The notes under the pieces were generated by a model. That model did no database searches. It was not told where the DNA came from and saw only the letters and a list, made by a program, of their open reading frames with translations. From NCBI RefSeq assembly GCF_041529975.1, contig NZ_CP168030.1, positions 3,596,001 to 3,660,000 on the forward strand: a stretch of DNA of 64,000 nucleotides. Reading direction: 5' to 3'. The number at the start of each line of letters is the position of its first letter. Positions within the stretch are counted from its first letter, which is position 1. The stretch is from Microbacterium maritypicum (lineage in GTDB: Bacteria; Actinomycetota; Actinomycetes; Actinomycetales; Microbacteriaceae). Of the stretch, positions 44,290 through 52,134 are shown one piece after another. The position numbers and the translations under genes are program-made.

Positions 44290-46604
44290 GCGAAGGCGGC
44301 CTGCGCTTCGAGTTCGAGGTCGAGGTACTGCTCCTCACTCACGTCGACGGCTACGCCGCGGATCGTTCCGCCTGTGAAGGTGAAGGGTGACCGGTAGGAG
44401 CGGCTCACCGAGTCGGCGCTGTCGTATCCGATGCACAGGCCGTCACCGCACAACGTGAACTTTCCGACTTGGGCGCGCATCGGTCCGGTCGCGACCGCCT
44501 GGTCGTCGACGTAGAGGGTCGTGGTGCCGACGGACTCCTTGTACTCGCCTGCCCCCTCGCGGATGAACTCCATGCCGACGGAGTGCTTTCCCGAGGTGAG
44601 CTTCTCCGAGACGAACGTCTGTTCCGGCTGGATGCCGAGGAAGTTGTAGACGTAGTGCAGTCGTCCGTCCTGGATGAACAGTGCATGTCCGCCGAAGCGC
44701 GATCCGTGGGCGAAGATCACGCCCTCGGCGTCGTCTTCGATCTCGACGTCCGCGATGATCTTGAATGACCGGCCCCGCACGTTCACGGCGACGCCCTCGG
44801 GGACCGACCCGCTGTCGGGGTAGTAGATGTAGCGGTGGCGTGGGGGCTCGGACGAGGGGCGCTCGATGGTGAGTTGCTCCATCGCGGTGCGGTCGTCGAT
44901 GGGGAGCCCGTAATTGACTTCGGCTTCTTCGAACCAGGCGTCGACGAGTTCTCTGACCTTCTCGGGGTGGTCCGCGGCGACGTTCTTCGATTCCGAACGG
45001 TCTTCGTCGACGTGGTAGAGCTCCCACTCATCCTCGTCGAAGTGGCCGTGTCCGGTGATCGGGGCGTGCGTGGCAGCGACCTTCCATCCGTCTTGCCACA
45101 GCCCTCTGGTGCCGATCATGTTGTAGTACTGGCGCTTCTTCCGGGTGGGCGCGTCGGGGGCGGCGTCGAACGAGTACCGCATGGAGACGCCGGGCAGCGG
45201 CTCCTGCTCGACCCCCCGATACTCCTCGGGCATCTCGAGGCCCGCCACGTCGAGGATCGTGGGCACGATGTCGGTGACATGGTGGTACTGGTGGCGGATC
45301 TCGCCCCTGGCTTTGATGCCTGCAGGCCAGTGGATGATCATCGGATCGCAGGTGCCGCCGGAGTACTGGCTGTAGCGCTTGAACATCGGGAACGGGGTGG
45401 AGAATGCTGCCGCCCAGCCCGTCGGGTAGTGGTTGTAGGCCTCGGGGCCGCCGAGGTCGTCGATACGGGTGAGGTTCTCTGCGAGATCGTCGGGGTAGTT
45501 GTTGAAGAACTTGTTCTCGTTCACGGAACCGTCGGACGACCCCTCTCCGGATGCGCCGTTGTCGGCGCAATAGAAGATGATCGTGTTGTCGAGCTGGCCG
45601 GTCTCCTCGAGGTAGTCGACGATCCGCCCGATCTGCGCGTCGGTGTATTCGCTGAATCCGGCGAAGACCTCTGCCATACGGCGGAACAGCTTCTTCTCAT
45701 CTTCGCTGAGCGTGTCCCAGGGCTTGACGTGGTCGGCAGCGTTCGCCTGAGCTTCCGGCATCGGATTGAACGGCGTCAGCTCGGTGTCCGCGGGCATGAT
45801 GCCGCGGTCGATCATGCGACCGAGCACCCACTCGCGATAGGCGTCGTATCCCTCGTCGAAAGCGCCCTTGTACTTGTCGATGTACTCCTGCGGCGCCTGA
45901 TGCGGCGCATGGTTCGCCCCGGGGCAGAACCACATGTACCAGGGCTTGGACGGATTGGTCGCTTGCTGGCCGCGCAGCATCTGCAACGCCTGATCCGCGA
46001 GGTCCTTGGAGAGGTGATACCCCTCTTCCGGCGTGTACGGCTGCTCGATGAAGTGGTTGTCCTCGGCGAGGTCGGGGTACCACTGGTTCGTCTCTCCACC
46101 GAGGAAGCCGTAGAACCTGTCGTAGCCCATCTGTAACGGCCACTGCCTGCGGCTGCCGCCGGCGGCGTTGTCCTGCTCCGGCACGTTGTGGTCCTTACCC
46201 AGCCAGAACGTCGAATAGCCGTTGTCCTGCAGGATGTGCGCCATCGGTGCACAGTCATCCGGAATCCGCCCCGAGTTGCCGGGGAAACCGTTCGTCGACT
46301 CCATCAGTGAAGCGATGCTGTTGCGCGTGTGGTTGCGCCCCGTGAGGAACACGGAACGAGTCGGTGAGCACAGCGCGGTGGTGTGCCACTGCGTGTAGGT
46401 GAGGCCGTTCGCGGCAAGCCGGTCGAGCGTGGGCATGTTGATCCGACCACCGTAGGGCGACCACGATGCCATCCCGGTGTCGTCGTAGAGGATCACGAGC
46501 ACATTCGGAGCGTTCTCCGGTGCGGCCGGCAAGAGGTACGGCTCCCAGTCCGGCACCGAGTCCCGCACATCGAGCGCGATCTTGCCGTTGAAGTCCTCAG
46601 CCAC
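44280..46604 (-). CDS. Arylsulfatase (type I, formylglycine-dependent)
   Basis: Sulfatase of 774 residues, in the long AtsD-like subgroup. NVLVILYDDTGMASWSPYGG gives metal-binding Asp41-Asp42; the C-x-P-x-R box is CSPTRSVFLTGRNH with Cys79, which must be oxidised to formylglycine by a separate enzyme not seen here. The C-terminal 200 residues form an extra beta-rich domain (DRTAMEQLTI onward). No signal peptide is evident, so it may be cytoplasmic. GTG 46604 is chosen with GGGGGT upstream; an in-frame extension to 46664 lacks support. Third gene of a leftward set separated by repeated palindromes. Confidence 0.92.
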   Translation of the reverse strand: MAEDFNGKIALDVRDSVPDWEPYLLPAAPENAPNVLVILYDDTGMASWSPYGGRINMPTLDRLAANGLTYTQWHTTALCSPTRSVFLTGRNHTRNSIASLMESTNGFPGNSGRIPDDCAPMAHILQDNGYSTFWLGKDHNVPEQDNAAGGSRRQWPLQMGYDRFYGFLGGETNQWYPDLAEDNHFIEQPYTPEEGYHLSKDLADQALQMLRGQQATNPSKPWYMWFCPGANHAPHQAPQEYIDKYKGAFDEGYDAYREWVLGRMIDRGIMPADTELTPFNPMPEAQANAADHVKPWDTLSEDEKKLFRRMAEVFAGFSEYTDAQIGRIVDYLEETGQLDNTIIFYCADNGASGEGSSDGSVNENKFFNNYPDDLAENLTRIDDLGGPEAYNHYPTGWAAAFSTPFPMFKRYSQYSGGTCDPMIIHWPAGIKARGEIRHQYHHVTDIVPTILDVAGLEMPEEYRGVEQEPLPGVSMRYSFDAAPDAPTRKKRQYYNMIGTRGLWQDGWKVAATHAPITGHGHFDEDEWELYHVDEDRSESKNVAADHPEKVRELVDAWFEEAEVNYGLPIDDRTAMEQLTIERPSSEPPRHRYIYYPDSGSVPEGVAVNVRGRSFKIIADVEIEDDAEGVIFAHGSRFGGHALFIQDGRLHYVYNFLGIQPEQTFVSEKLTSGKHSVGMEFIREGAGEYKESVGTTTLYVDDQAVATGPMRAQVGKFTLCGDGLCIGYDSADSVSRSYRSPFTFTGGTIRGVAVDVSEEQYLDLELEAQAAFARE

Positions 46605-46690
46605 ACCGATACCCCCGTTTCGAGATGGGGCGGTGAGCCCGCCACCACGGGCGACGCTAGCCACAGCGGGCGCAGCGTCGGAAGGTCACA

Positions 46691-46707
46691 TCACCCCGAT
46701 GGGGTGA
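46691..46707. promoter_or_regulatory. Palindrome TCACCCC-GAT-GGGGTGA, copy 1
   Basis: Perfect 7-bp arms with a 3-base centre, 15 bases after the membrane-protein stop and 87 bases before the sulfatase start. Nearly identical to copy 2 at 47396-47412. Either a shared operator or an intercistronic hairpin. Confidence 0.6.
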
Positions 46708-46721
46708 CCCGAAGATCTCCG

Positions 46722-47351
46722 TCAGATCTTGATCGGGAAAGTGAGCAATGTCGCGATTCCTCCGATGACGATGACCCCACTCAAGCCGAGGAACACCCAG
46801 CGCCTCCACGGGACCGCCTGATGCTGAGAGATCGCGGCGAAGAACAGGACCAGGGCGAAGAGGACCGTGAGCAAGGAGTAGTCGTCGCCGCGCTGATTGT
46901 TGGCGAGGGCCTCGTCGAACTTCGCATCGGCGCGGGCGCTCAGCTCTTCGGACTCGACCGCGCCGGGTGGCACGTACTCGTCCATCACGAAAGGACCGCG
47001 GGCGGTGCGCCCTTCGGCTGTCCACGCGTCGAACGCGACCGCGAACTCTTCGGTGAAGCGTTCTTCGATGAACCGCACCAGGTCGTCACGCCCCTCTTCG
47101 TCGGCGAGCACCCATTCGGTGTAGAGCGTGAGGTCGTACTGACGTGCGGCCTGAGCCGTCGACTGTGCCGAGGCTGCTTGGACTCGCGCACTCGATGCCT
47201 GGCTGAAGGCGATGGACATCTCGCCGCCCCACTTCGAGGCCTCGAATCCGCACCACGCTGTCAGGACCGCGGTCACCGAGAGCAGAACGACGGTGATGAT
47301 GTCGAGAACCCGGGTCGTGCGGACCGGTTCATCCGAGGCTTCCGTCTGCAT
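46722..47351 (-). CDS. Membrane protein of unknown function
   Basis: Protein of 209 residues from ATG 47351. One hydrophobic helix near the N-terminus (LDIITVVLLSVTAVLTAWCG), a long helical polar domain rich in Ala, Glu and Arg (about 45-150) and two C-terminal helices (LLTVLFALVLFFAAIS; VFLGLSGVIVIGGIATLLTF). A GTG at 47399 is in frame but falls inside a palindrome. I do not recognise the family with certainty. Position between the exported protein and sulfatase genes suggests one transcription unit. Confidence 0.75.
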   Translation of the reverse strand: MQTEASDEPVRTTRVLDIITVVLLSVTAVLTAWCGFEASKWGGEMSIAFSQASSARVQAASAQSTAQAARQYDLTLYTEWVLADEEGRDDLVRFIEERFTEEFAVAFDAWTAEGRTARGPFVMDEYVPPGAVESEELSARADAKFDEALANNQRGDDYSLLTVLFALVLFFAAISQHQAVPWRRWVFLGLSGVIVIGGIATLLTFPIKI

Positions 47352-47395
47352 GGCCTTGATCTTCGGCCAAGCGCCGCGGAGGCGAAAGCGGTTGC

Positions 47396-47412
47396 TCACC
47401 CCGGCGGGGTGA
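47396..47412. promoter_or_regulatory. Palindrome TCACCCCG-G-CGGGGTGA, copy 2
   Basis: Perfect 8-bp arms, 22 bases after the upstream gene's stop and 45 bases before ATG 47351. The stop codon plus following bases (TGACGGAGA) are the same as at copy 1, so the two intergenic segments look related. Confidence 0.6.
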
Positions 47413-47433
47413 ACGCCCGACGAGGTGTCTCCG

Positions 47434-48024
47434 TCAGAACAGCGTCACGGTGCGGGAACTCGTCGATCCGTCGGTGGGCGAACCCGTGGCCTGGACGGAA
47501 ACCGAGATACCCGAATGCAGCGGGGTCGAGCCGAGGACACCGAAGCTGACATTCGTCACGCCTTGCCCGGCGAGCGACCCGGCGAAGGCCAACGTGTAGG
47601 AGACGGTGCCATCGCCGTTGTCACTCGCGCCGACCGATGTCCACGTCGGATCGGTCGCAGGGAGTGCCCCGACGACGGGACTGCTTCCGCCTGCATTGGC
47701 GATGATGGCGGGCTGCACCGCACCGACATCGACGGAGGCGAAGGTCACCACGACGATGCCGCTGGTGATCGGCTCCACAGGGAGTGTGGACGCCTGAGTG
47801 TCGTCGTTGCGCAGCTGGATCGACGCACCGTAGTACTGCGGATTCACCCACGTGCCGCCGAGCATCGACTCGATCACGAACCGGCCGCGCGCGTCCGTCG
47901 ATGCCGCGGCGAGCGGCGTCGCCGCCGCGATCGCGATCACAGGGACAGACCACACTGCTCCCGTCAGGAGGGCTCGACGCCGCACACCGTGCGGTCTGTC
48001 CTGACCTGCTGCTTCATTGCCCAT
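47434..48024 (-). CDS. Tat-type exported protein of unknown function
   Basis: Protein of 196 residues. VRRRALLTGAVWSVPVIAIA after a polar start is a twin-arginine-like signal common in actinobacterial surface proteins; probable cleavage near PLAAAS. The mature part (about 155 residues) is Thr/Ser/Val/Gly-rich and probably all-beta, without cysteines or recognisable catalytic motifs. First gene of the leftward set leading to the sulfatase. Confidence 0.78.
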   Translation of the reverse strand: MGNEAAGQDRPHGVRRRALLTGAVWSVPVIAIAAATPLAAASTDARGRFVIESMLGGTWVNPQYYGASIQLRNDDTQASTLPVEPITSGIVVVTFASVDVGAVQPAIIANAGGSSPVVGALPATDPTWTSVGASDNGDGTVSYTLAFAGSLAGQGVTNVSFGVLGSTPLHSGISVSVQATGSPTDGSTSSRTVTLF

Positions 48025-48190
48025 ACTCTCGCCAACCTTCCCGATGCGTCTGATCGTGGTGAAGTGGTGTCTGATCTGCGGAAGAGGTCGTGCCCGGCCC
48101 GTGCGGACGCGTGTCAGCGAGTATAGGACTGTGTCCCCGCGGTCACCAGGAACGGGTGAGGGGGCACACGTGAGCGCCGTGGTCCGCGCG

Positions 48191-48202
48191 TAGCGTGCAC
48201 GT
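48191..48202 (+). promoter_or_regulatory. -10 box for a probable leaderless mRNA
   Basis: TAGCGT (48191-48196) lies 6 bases before the ATG at 48203; no ribosome site is present. Confidence 0.55.
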
Positions 48203-49330
48203 ATGGACGAGAGGGAATCCGGGCTGAGCGCGGACCGAGAGCGCGGACGGCGAGCTCCGCGGCTTCAGCTCGTGCTCCCCGCGAAGCCGCTGCTCTCCGG
48301 CTTCTCCGTCGCGGTGGGCGTCCTCCTCGCCATCGCGCTGGCCGCCACCGTCGCCGGTGTCTCGACGGTTCTCATCTCCATCTTCCTCGGCATGTTCCTG
48401 GCCCTGGGCCTCGATCCCGCCGTGCGTGCCCTCGAACGTCGAGGGTTGAGCCGCGGGGCGGGCGTCACCATCGTCGCTGTCATCTTCCTCGGAGTCGTCG
48501 CGGCGATCCTGCTCATCCTCGTCCCGGCAACGGTCCGTCAGGTCTCCGCGGCGATCGAGGCCGCCCCAGAGACCATCGCCGCCGTGCAGCAGAGCGGCTG
48601 GTACCTCACACTCGAGGCGAATCTCGGCGTCGACCTCTCCGCCCTCATCGCCGACGGCCTGCGGTCGCTCACCACGCTCTCCTCCTTCCTCGCGATCTCC
48701 GGAGGAGTCCTGAAAGCGGGATTCGGGGTGATCGGCGCGATCTCGAGCTTCATCATGGTCGTCGTGCTCACCCTGTACTTCATCTCCTCCCTGCAGAGCA
48801 CTCGAGGGGCGATCGCGAATCTCATCCCGCTGTATCGGCGAGACCGCTTCGTCGCTCTCCTGGACGAGATCACGCAGTCGGTCGGGGCGGTCGTCGCGGG
48901 CGGCGTCACGCTGTCGGCCATCAACGCGCTCGTGGTGTTCGTGATCCAACTCGCCGTCGGCTCCTCCGTGCCCGCGGTCATGGCCATCGTCGCCTTTTTC
49001 GTCACCCTGGTCCCGATGATCGGCTCCCTCGTGTTCCTGGTCATCGGCGGCGTCGCGACGCTGCTCGTCAGCCCGACGGCAGCGTTGGTCTTCGTGGTGT
49101 GCTACCTCGTCTACATCCAGGTGGAGGCGTACGTCGTCACGCCACGCATCATGGGCAAGGCAGCGGCGGTGCCCGGCGTGCTGGTGATCATCGGGGCGAT
49201 GATCGGCGCCACACTCCTGGGACTGCTCGGGGCACTCGTCGCCATCCCGCTGACGGCGTCGATTCTGATCATCATCCGAAAAGTATGGATTCCGCGCCAG
49301 AATCGTCAGACCGAGCCGCCCAGCGAGTGA
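48203..49330 (+). CDS. AI-2E family permease
   Basis: Membrane protein of 375 residues with about eight helices in the AI-2E/TqsA (PerM) arrangement: GVSTVLISIFLGMFLALGLD at the start, a soluble insert, then ITQSVGAVVAGGVTLSAINA and LVYIQVEAYVVTPRIMGKAA near the end. Members export small molecules or ions (autoinducer-2, Na+/Li+); substrate unknown. Probably leaderless. Confidence 0.9.
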   Translation: MDERESGLSADRERGRRAPRLQLVLPAKPLLSGFSVAVGVLLAIALAATVAGVSTVLISIFLGMFLALGLDPAVRALERRGLSRGAGVTIVAVIFLGVVAAILLILVPATVRQVSAAIEAAPETIAAVQQSGWYLTLEANLGVDLSALIADGLRSLTTLSSFLAISGGVLKAGFGVIGAISSFIMVVVLTLYFISSLQSTRGAIANLIPLYRRDRFVALLDEITQSVGAVVAGGVTLSAINALVVFVIQLAVGSSVPAVMAIVAFFVTLVPMIGSLVFLVIGGVATLLVSPTAALVFVVCYLVYIQVEAYVVTPRIMGKAAAVPGVLVIIGAMIGATLLGLLGALVAIPLTASILIIIRKVWIPRQNRQTEPPSE

Positions 49331-49480
49331 CCTCGCGGAGCAGAAAAGCTGCGCCACATCGACGGCAGCTCCCTGGCCGAGCTCCTCCGCTTCAGCGCGC
49401 GGGCCGCAGCGGTCACCGTCTCCCGGCCGGGCGCGGATCCGCCCCTGCTCGGCGAGCTCGCCACGCTGGCTCCCGGCTGA
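49331..49480 (+). pseudogene. C-terminal remnant of a PfkB-family sugar kinase
   Basis: Directly after the permease stop, in the same frame and without a start codon, about 49 codons read GAEKLRHIDGSSLAELLRFS, then ARAAAVTVSRPGADPPLLGE and a stop. This matches the C-terminus of actinobacterial fructokinase-like PfkB proteins (the R-x-GADPP tail). The catalytic part is missing, so it is a leftover of a deleted gene. Confidence 0.65.
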
Positions 49481-49499
49481 CCCGGGGAGGTCGCCCGAG

Positions 49500-50225
49500 T
49501 CAGGGTCGACGAAGTCGGTCAGGCCGCTCGAGGATGCCGGTGAGGGTGGCGAGGAACTTCGCTGCGAGGGCACCGTCGATGATCCGATGATCCGCGGTGA
49601 GGGTGTACCTGAGCAGTCGGCGAGCGACAGCGGCGCCGTCGACGAGCGCGACGTGCTCGGTCACCGCGCCGACCGCGAGCACTGCCCCCTGCGGCGGGAT
49701 GATCAGCGCGGTGAAGTGCCCGACGCCGAACATCCCGAGGTTGCTGATGGTGAAGGTGCCATCGCTCAGGTCGGAGAGCTGGAGCTTGCGCTCCTTCGCC
49801 CGCGCAGCGAGGTCACGGGTCCGGCGGGAGATCTCGGTGACCGAGTCGTGGTCGACGTCGTGCAGCACCGGGATCATCAGCCCCGAGGGCGCGTCCACGG
49901 CGACACCGATATTGATGCGGTCATGAAGGAGCACCTGTCCGCGGCCCTCGTCCGAGTAGCTGGCGTTGATCTCGGGATGATCTGCGAGGGCCAGCGCTAC
50001 GGCGCGCACGAGGAAGGCGTTCACGGAGAGCCTCTGCCCGGTGGGGGTCAGCTCCTGGTTGAACTCTTCTCGCAGGCTCAACAGCGCATCGACATCCGCC
50101 GTGGCGGTCACGGTGAAGCTGGGTATCGCCGCGCTCTCGGTGACGGTTCGCGCGATGGCGCGACGCATCGGGTCGAACGCGACAGCGCGCGTGCCGCGCC
50201 GGTCGGCCGAGGTGGTGTCGATCAT
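49500..50225 (-). CDS. Stand-alone E2 acyltransferase catalytic domain (2-oxoacid dehydrogenase type)
   Basis: Protein of 241 residues consisting only of the catalytic domain of dihydrolipoamide acyltransferases. Features are FDPMRRAIARTVTESAAIPS, INIGVAVDAPSGLMIPVLHD, FTISNLGMFGVGHFTALIIP and the active-site TLTADHRIIDG with His213 and Asp217. The lipoyl and E1/E3-binding domains are absent and no E1 or E3 gene is near, so it cannot be an ordinary complex subunit; a CAT-like acyltransferase is possible. AGGAGG precedes ATG 50225. It is divergent from an MFS gene across a CsoR-type site, suggesting copper induction. Confidence 0.88.
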   Translation of the reverse strand: MIDTTSADRRGTRAVAFDPMRRAIARTVTESAAIPSFTVTATADVDALLSLREEFNQELTPTGQRLSVNAFLVRAVALALADHPEINASYSDEGRGQVLLHDRINIGVAVDAPSGLMIPVLHDVDHDSVTEISRRTRDLAARAKERKLQLSDLSDGTFTISNLGMFGVGHFTALIIPPQGAVLAVGAVTEHVALVDGAAVARRLLRYTLTADHRIIDGALAAKFLATLTGILERPDRLRRP

Positions 50226-50276
50226 CGTGTGCCTCCTGCACGTTCGGTCGGGCGTCTTCGCGGTGTCGAGCACCCC

Positions 50277-50291
50277 TACCCCCTATGGGTA
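50277..50291. promoter_or_regulatory. CsoR-type copper operator (bidirectional)
   Basis: TACCC-CCTAT-GGGTA, the pseudo-palindrome bound by CsoR-family copper repressors. It lies 52 bases from each of the divergent starts (E2-like gene and MFS pump) and overlaps a TATAGGCT -10-like sequence for the MFS gene. Confidence 0.8.
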
Positions 50292-50342
50292 TAGGCTACA
50301 CCGCGACCCGGACATCCCGGCGAGCTTCCAGGAGGAACGACC

Positions 50343-51773
50343 ATGTCCACATCCAGACCCCTGTCACCCGCGAAGCGATGGCTCGGCCTCGTGCTGATCG
50401 CCACCGCGCAGTTCGTCGTGATCATGGACACGTCGATCATCGGCGTCGCCCTGCCCGACATCCAGAGGGCTCTCGGCTTCACCCCCGAGTCGCTGTCCTG
50501 GGTGTTCAACGCCTACGTCGTCGCCTTCGGCGGCCTGCTCCTGCTGGGCGGACGCCTCTCCGACGCATTCGGCGCCCGCAAGATCTTCGTGCTCGGCTGG
50601 ATCGTCCTCATCGTCGGCTCGATCATGGCCGGAGCCGCCGGCACGGTCGGCGTCGAGATCGCCGGACGCGCCATCCAGGGCGCCGGGTCCGCGATGATCG
50701 CCCCCGCAGCCCTGACTCTGCTCATGATGCTGTTCGGCGGCACCTCCGACCTCCCCAAGGCGTTCGCCGTCTATGGCGCCGCCGCGCCCATCGGCGGCAC
50801 GGCCGGCGTCTTCCTCGGCGGTGTCCTGACCGAGTACGCGAGCTGGCCCTGGGTGTTCTACGTCACGGTCCCGATCGCGCTCATCGTGCTCGCCTTCGCC
50901 GCGACAGCTCTCCCCCGCACCGTCCGCAAGGCATCGGGCTCGATCGACATCGGCGGAGCCGTCACGGTGACCCTCGGACTCGCCGCCGTGGTCTACGCCG
51001 TCGTCAACGCACCGGAGATCGGCTGGCTCACCTGGTCCACGCTGGGGATGCTGGCAGCCGGCATCGTCCTGCTGCTGATCTTCTTCCTCATCCAGGCCCG
51101 CAGCCGCAACCCGCTGCTGCGCCTCGGCCTGCTGCGCGCCCCGCTCCTCGGTGCCGCGAACGTCGCCCAGCTGATGCTCGGCGCCGCGTGGGTGTCGATG
51201 TGGTTCTTCCTGAACCTCTACCTGCAGCAGGTGCTCGGTGCGAGCGCGTTCGCCGCCGGAGCCGCACTGCTGCCGATGACCGGACTGGTCGTGCTCGTCA
51301 TGATCGCCCTGGCACCGCGGCTTCAGGAGCGGTTCGGCGCCAAGGCACTGATCGTCACCGGACTGCTCCTGCTGGCCGGCGGTCTCGCCTGGCTCGCGTT
51401 CGTCCGACCCGACGGCTCCTACGTCGTCGACGTCCTACCTGCCTCGCTGCTCGCAGCCCTCGGCATGTCGCTGGCGTTCGTCCCCTCGCTCGGCACCGCC
51501 ATCAACGCGGCGCCTCCGGCGGAGACCGGCGTCGCCTCCGGACTCGTCAGCACCAGCTACCAGATCGGATCCGCGCTCGGCCTCGCGGTGCTCACGGCGA
51601 TCGTCTACGGCATCGCCGGCCACGACTCCACCACGGTCGAGCTCACGCAGGGCTACTCCGCCGCCTTCATCGGCGCGGCGATCCTCGCCCTGCTGGGAGC
51701 GATCATCACCGCGATCGCCATGAGGAAGCCGCGGGCAGCGGCCTTCGTCTCCGAGGAGTCGGTATCGGCCTGA
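50343..51773 (+). CDS. MFS transporter, DHA2 type, in the copper island
   Basis: Fourteen-helix pump of 476 residues, AGGAGGA before ATG. QFVVIMDTSIIGVALPDIQR, WVFNAYVVAFGGLLLLGGRL, SDAFGARKIFVLGW (motif A) and AGRAIQGAGSAMIAPAALTL (motif C region) give the EmrB/QacA profile. The CsoR-type site upstream suggests copper-dependent expression; whether it moves a metal chelate or another compound is unknown. Followed by a 14-bp terminator. Confidence 0.9.
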   Translation: MSTSRPLSPAKRWLGLVLIATAQFVVIMDTSIIGVALPDIQRALGFTPESLSWVFNAYVVAFGGLLLLGGRLSDAFGARKIFVLGWIVLIVGSIMAGAAGTVGVEIAGRAIQGAGSAMIAPAALTLLMMLFGGTSDLPKAFAVYGAAAPIGGTAGVFLGGVLTEYASWPWVFYVTVPIALIVLAFAATALPRTVRKASGSIDIGGAVTVTLGLAAVVYAVVNAPEIGWLTWSTLGMLAAGIVLLLIFFLIQARSRNPLLRLGLLRAPLLGAANVAQLMLGAAWVSMWFFLNLYLQQVLGASAFAAGAALLPMTGLVVLVMIALAPRLQERFGAKALIVTGLLLLAGGLAWLAFVRPDGSYVVDVLPASLLAALGMSLAFVPSLGTAINAAPPAETGVASGLVSTSYQIGSALGLAVLTAIVYGIAGHDSTTVELTQGYSAAFIGAAILALLGAIITAIAMRKPRAAAFVSEESVSA

Positions 51774-51813
51774 TCCCCGGCTCTCCGACGACGACCAGTG
51801 ACCCCTGACCAGT

Positions 51814-51846
51814 ACCGGCCGGGTCCGCGCAACGGATCCGGCCGGT
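51814..51846 (+). terminator. Terminator after the MFS pump gene
   Basis: ACCGGCCGGGTCCG (51814-51827) pairs with CGGATCCGGCCGGT (51833-51846), 14 bp with one G-U pair, loop CGCAA. It separates the pump from the cop operon. Confidence 0.75.
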
Positions 51847-51852
51847 TGAGGA

Positions 51853-51902
51853 ATACCCCTCATGGGTATACCGTTGTCACTGATACCCGGTACGGGTACC
51901 GA
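51853..51902 (+). promoter_or_regulatory. Promoter with two CsoR operators before the cop operon
   Basis: Site A ATACCC-CTCAT-GGGTAT (51853-51869) and site B TACCC-GGTAC-GGGTA (51884-51898) both match the CsoR pattern. A possible promoter TTGTCA (51874-51879), 17 bases, TACCGA (51897-51902) would have site B in its spacer. CsoR is encoded by the last gene of this island. Confidence 0.8.
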
Positions 51903-51921
51903 ACGAGAAAGAGGATACGCG

Positions 51922-52134
51922 ATGACCACGAACGAATTCCAGGTGACCGGAATGACCTGCGGACACTGCGAGATGTCGATCCGCGAAGAGGTCGCCGAGG
52001 TCCCGGGTGTCGAAGACATCCAGGTGAGCGCACAGACGGGCGTACTCCTCGTCACCGGCTCCGACTCCCTCGACGACGCGCAGATCCTGGCCGCCGTCAC
52101 AGAGGCCGGGTACTCGGCGGTGCGGAAGGCATGA
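51922..52134 (+). CDS. copZ: Copper chaperone CopZ (heavy-metal-associated domain)
   Basis: Single HMA ferredoxin-like domain of 70 residues; GMTCGHCE contains the Cu(I) ligands Cys13 and Cys16. It should carry Cu(I) to the CopA ATPase. First gene after two CsoR operators; AGAGGA upstream. Its stop overlaps the next start (ATGA). Confidence 0.94.
   Translation: MTTNEFQVTGMTCGHCEMSIREEVAEVPGVEDIQVSAQTGVLLVTGSDSLDDAQILAAVTEAGYSAVRKA

Noticed and set aside
44280..46664. Sulfatase start at 46664
   Set aside because: The extra 20 residues are Gly/Ala/Arg-rich without a signal peptide, and GTG 46604 has a GGGGGT ribosome site.
51901..52131. MerR-type control of copZ
   Set aside because: No 19-bp-spacer promoter with a dyad of the CueR type is present; the sites match CsoR and csoR is in the island.
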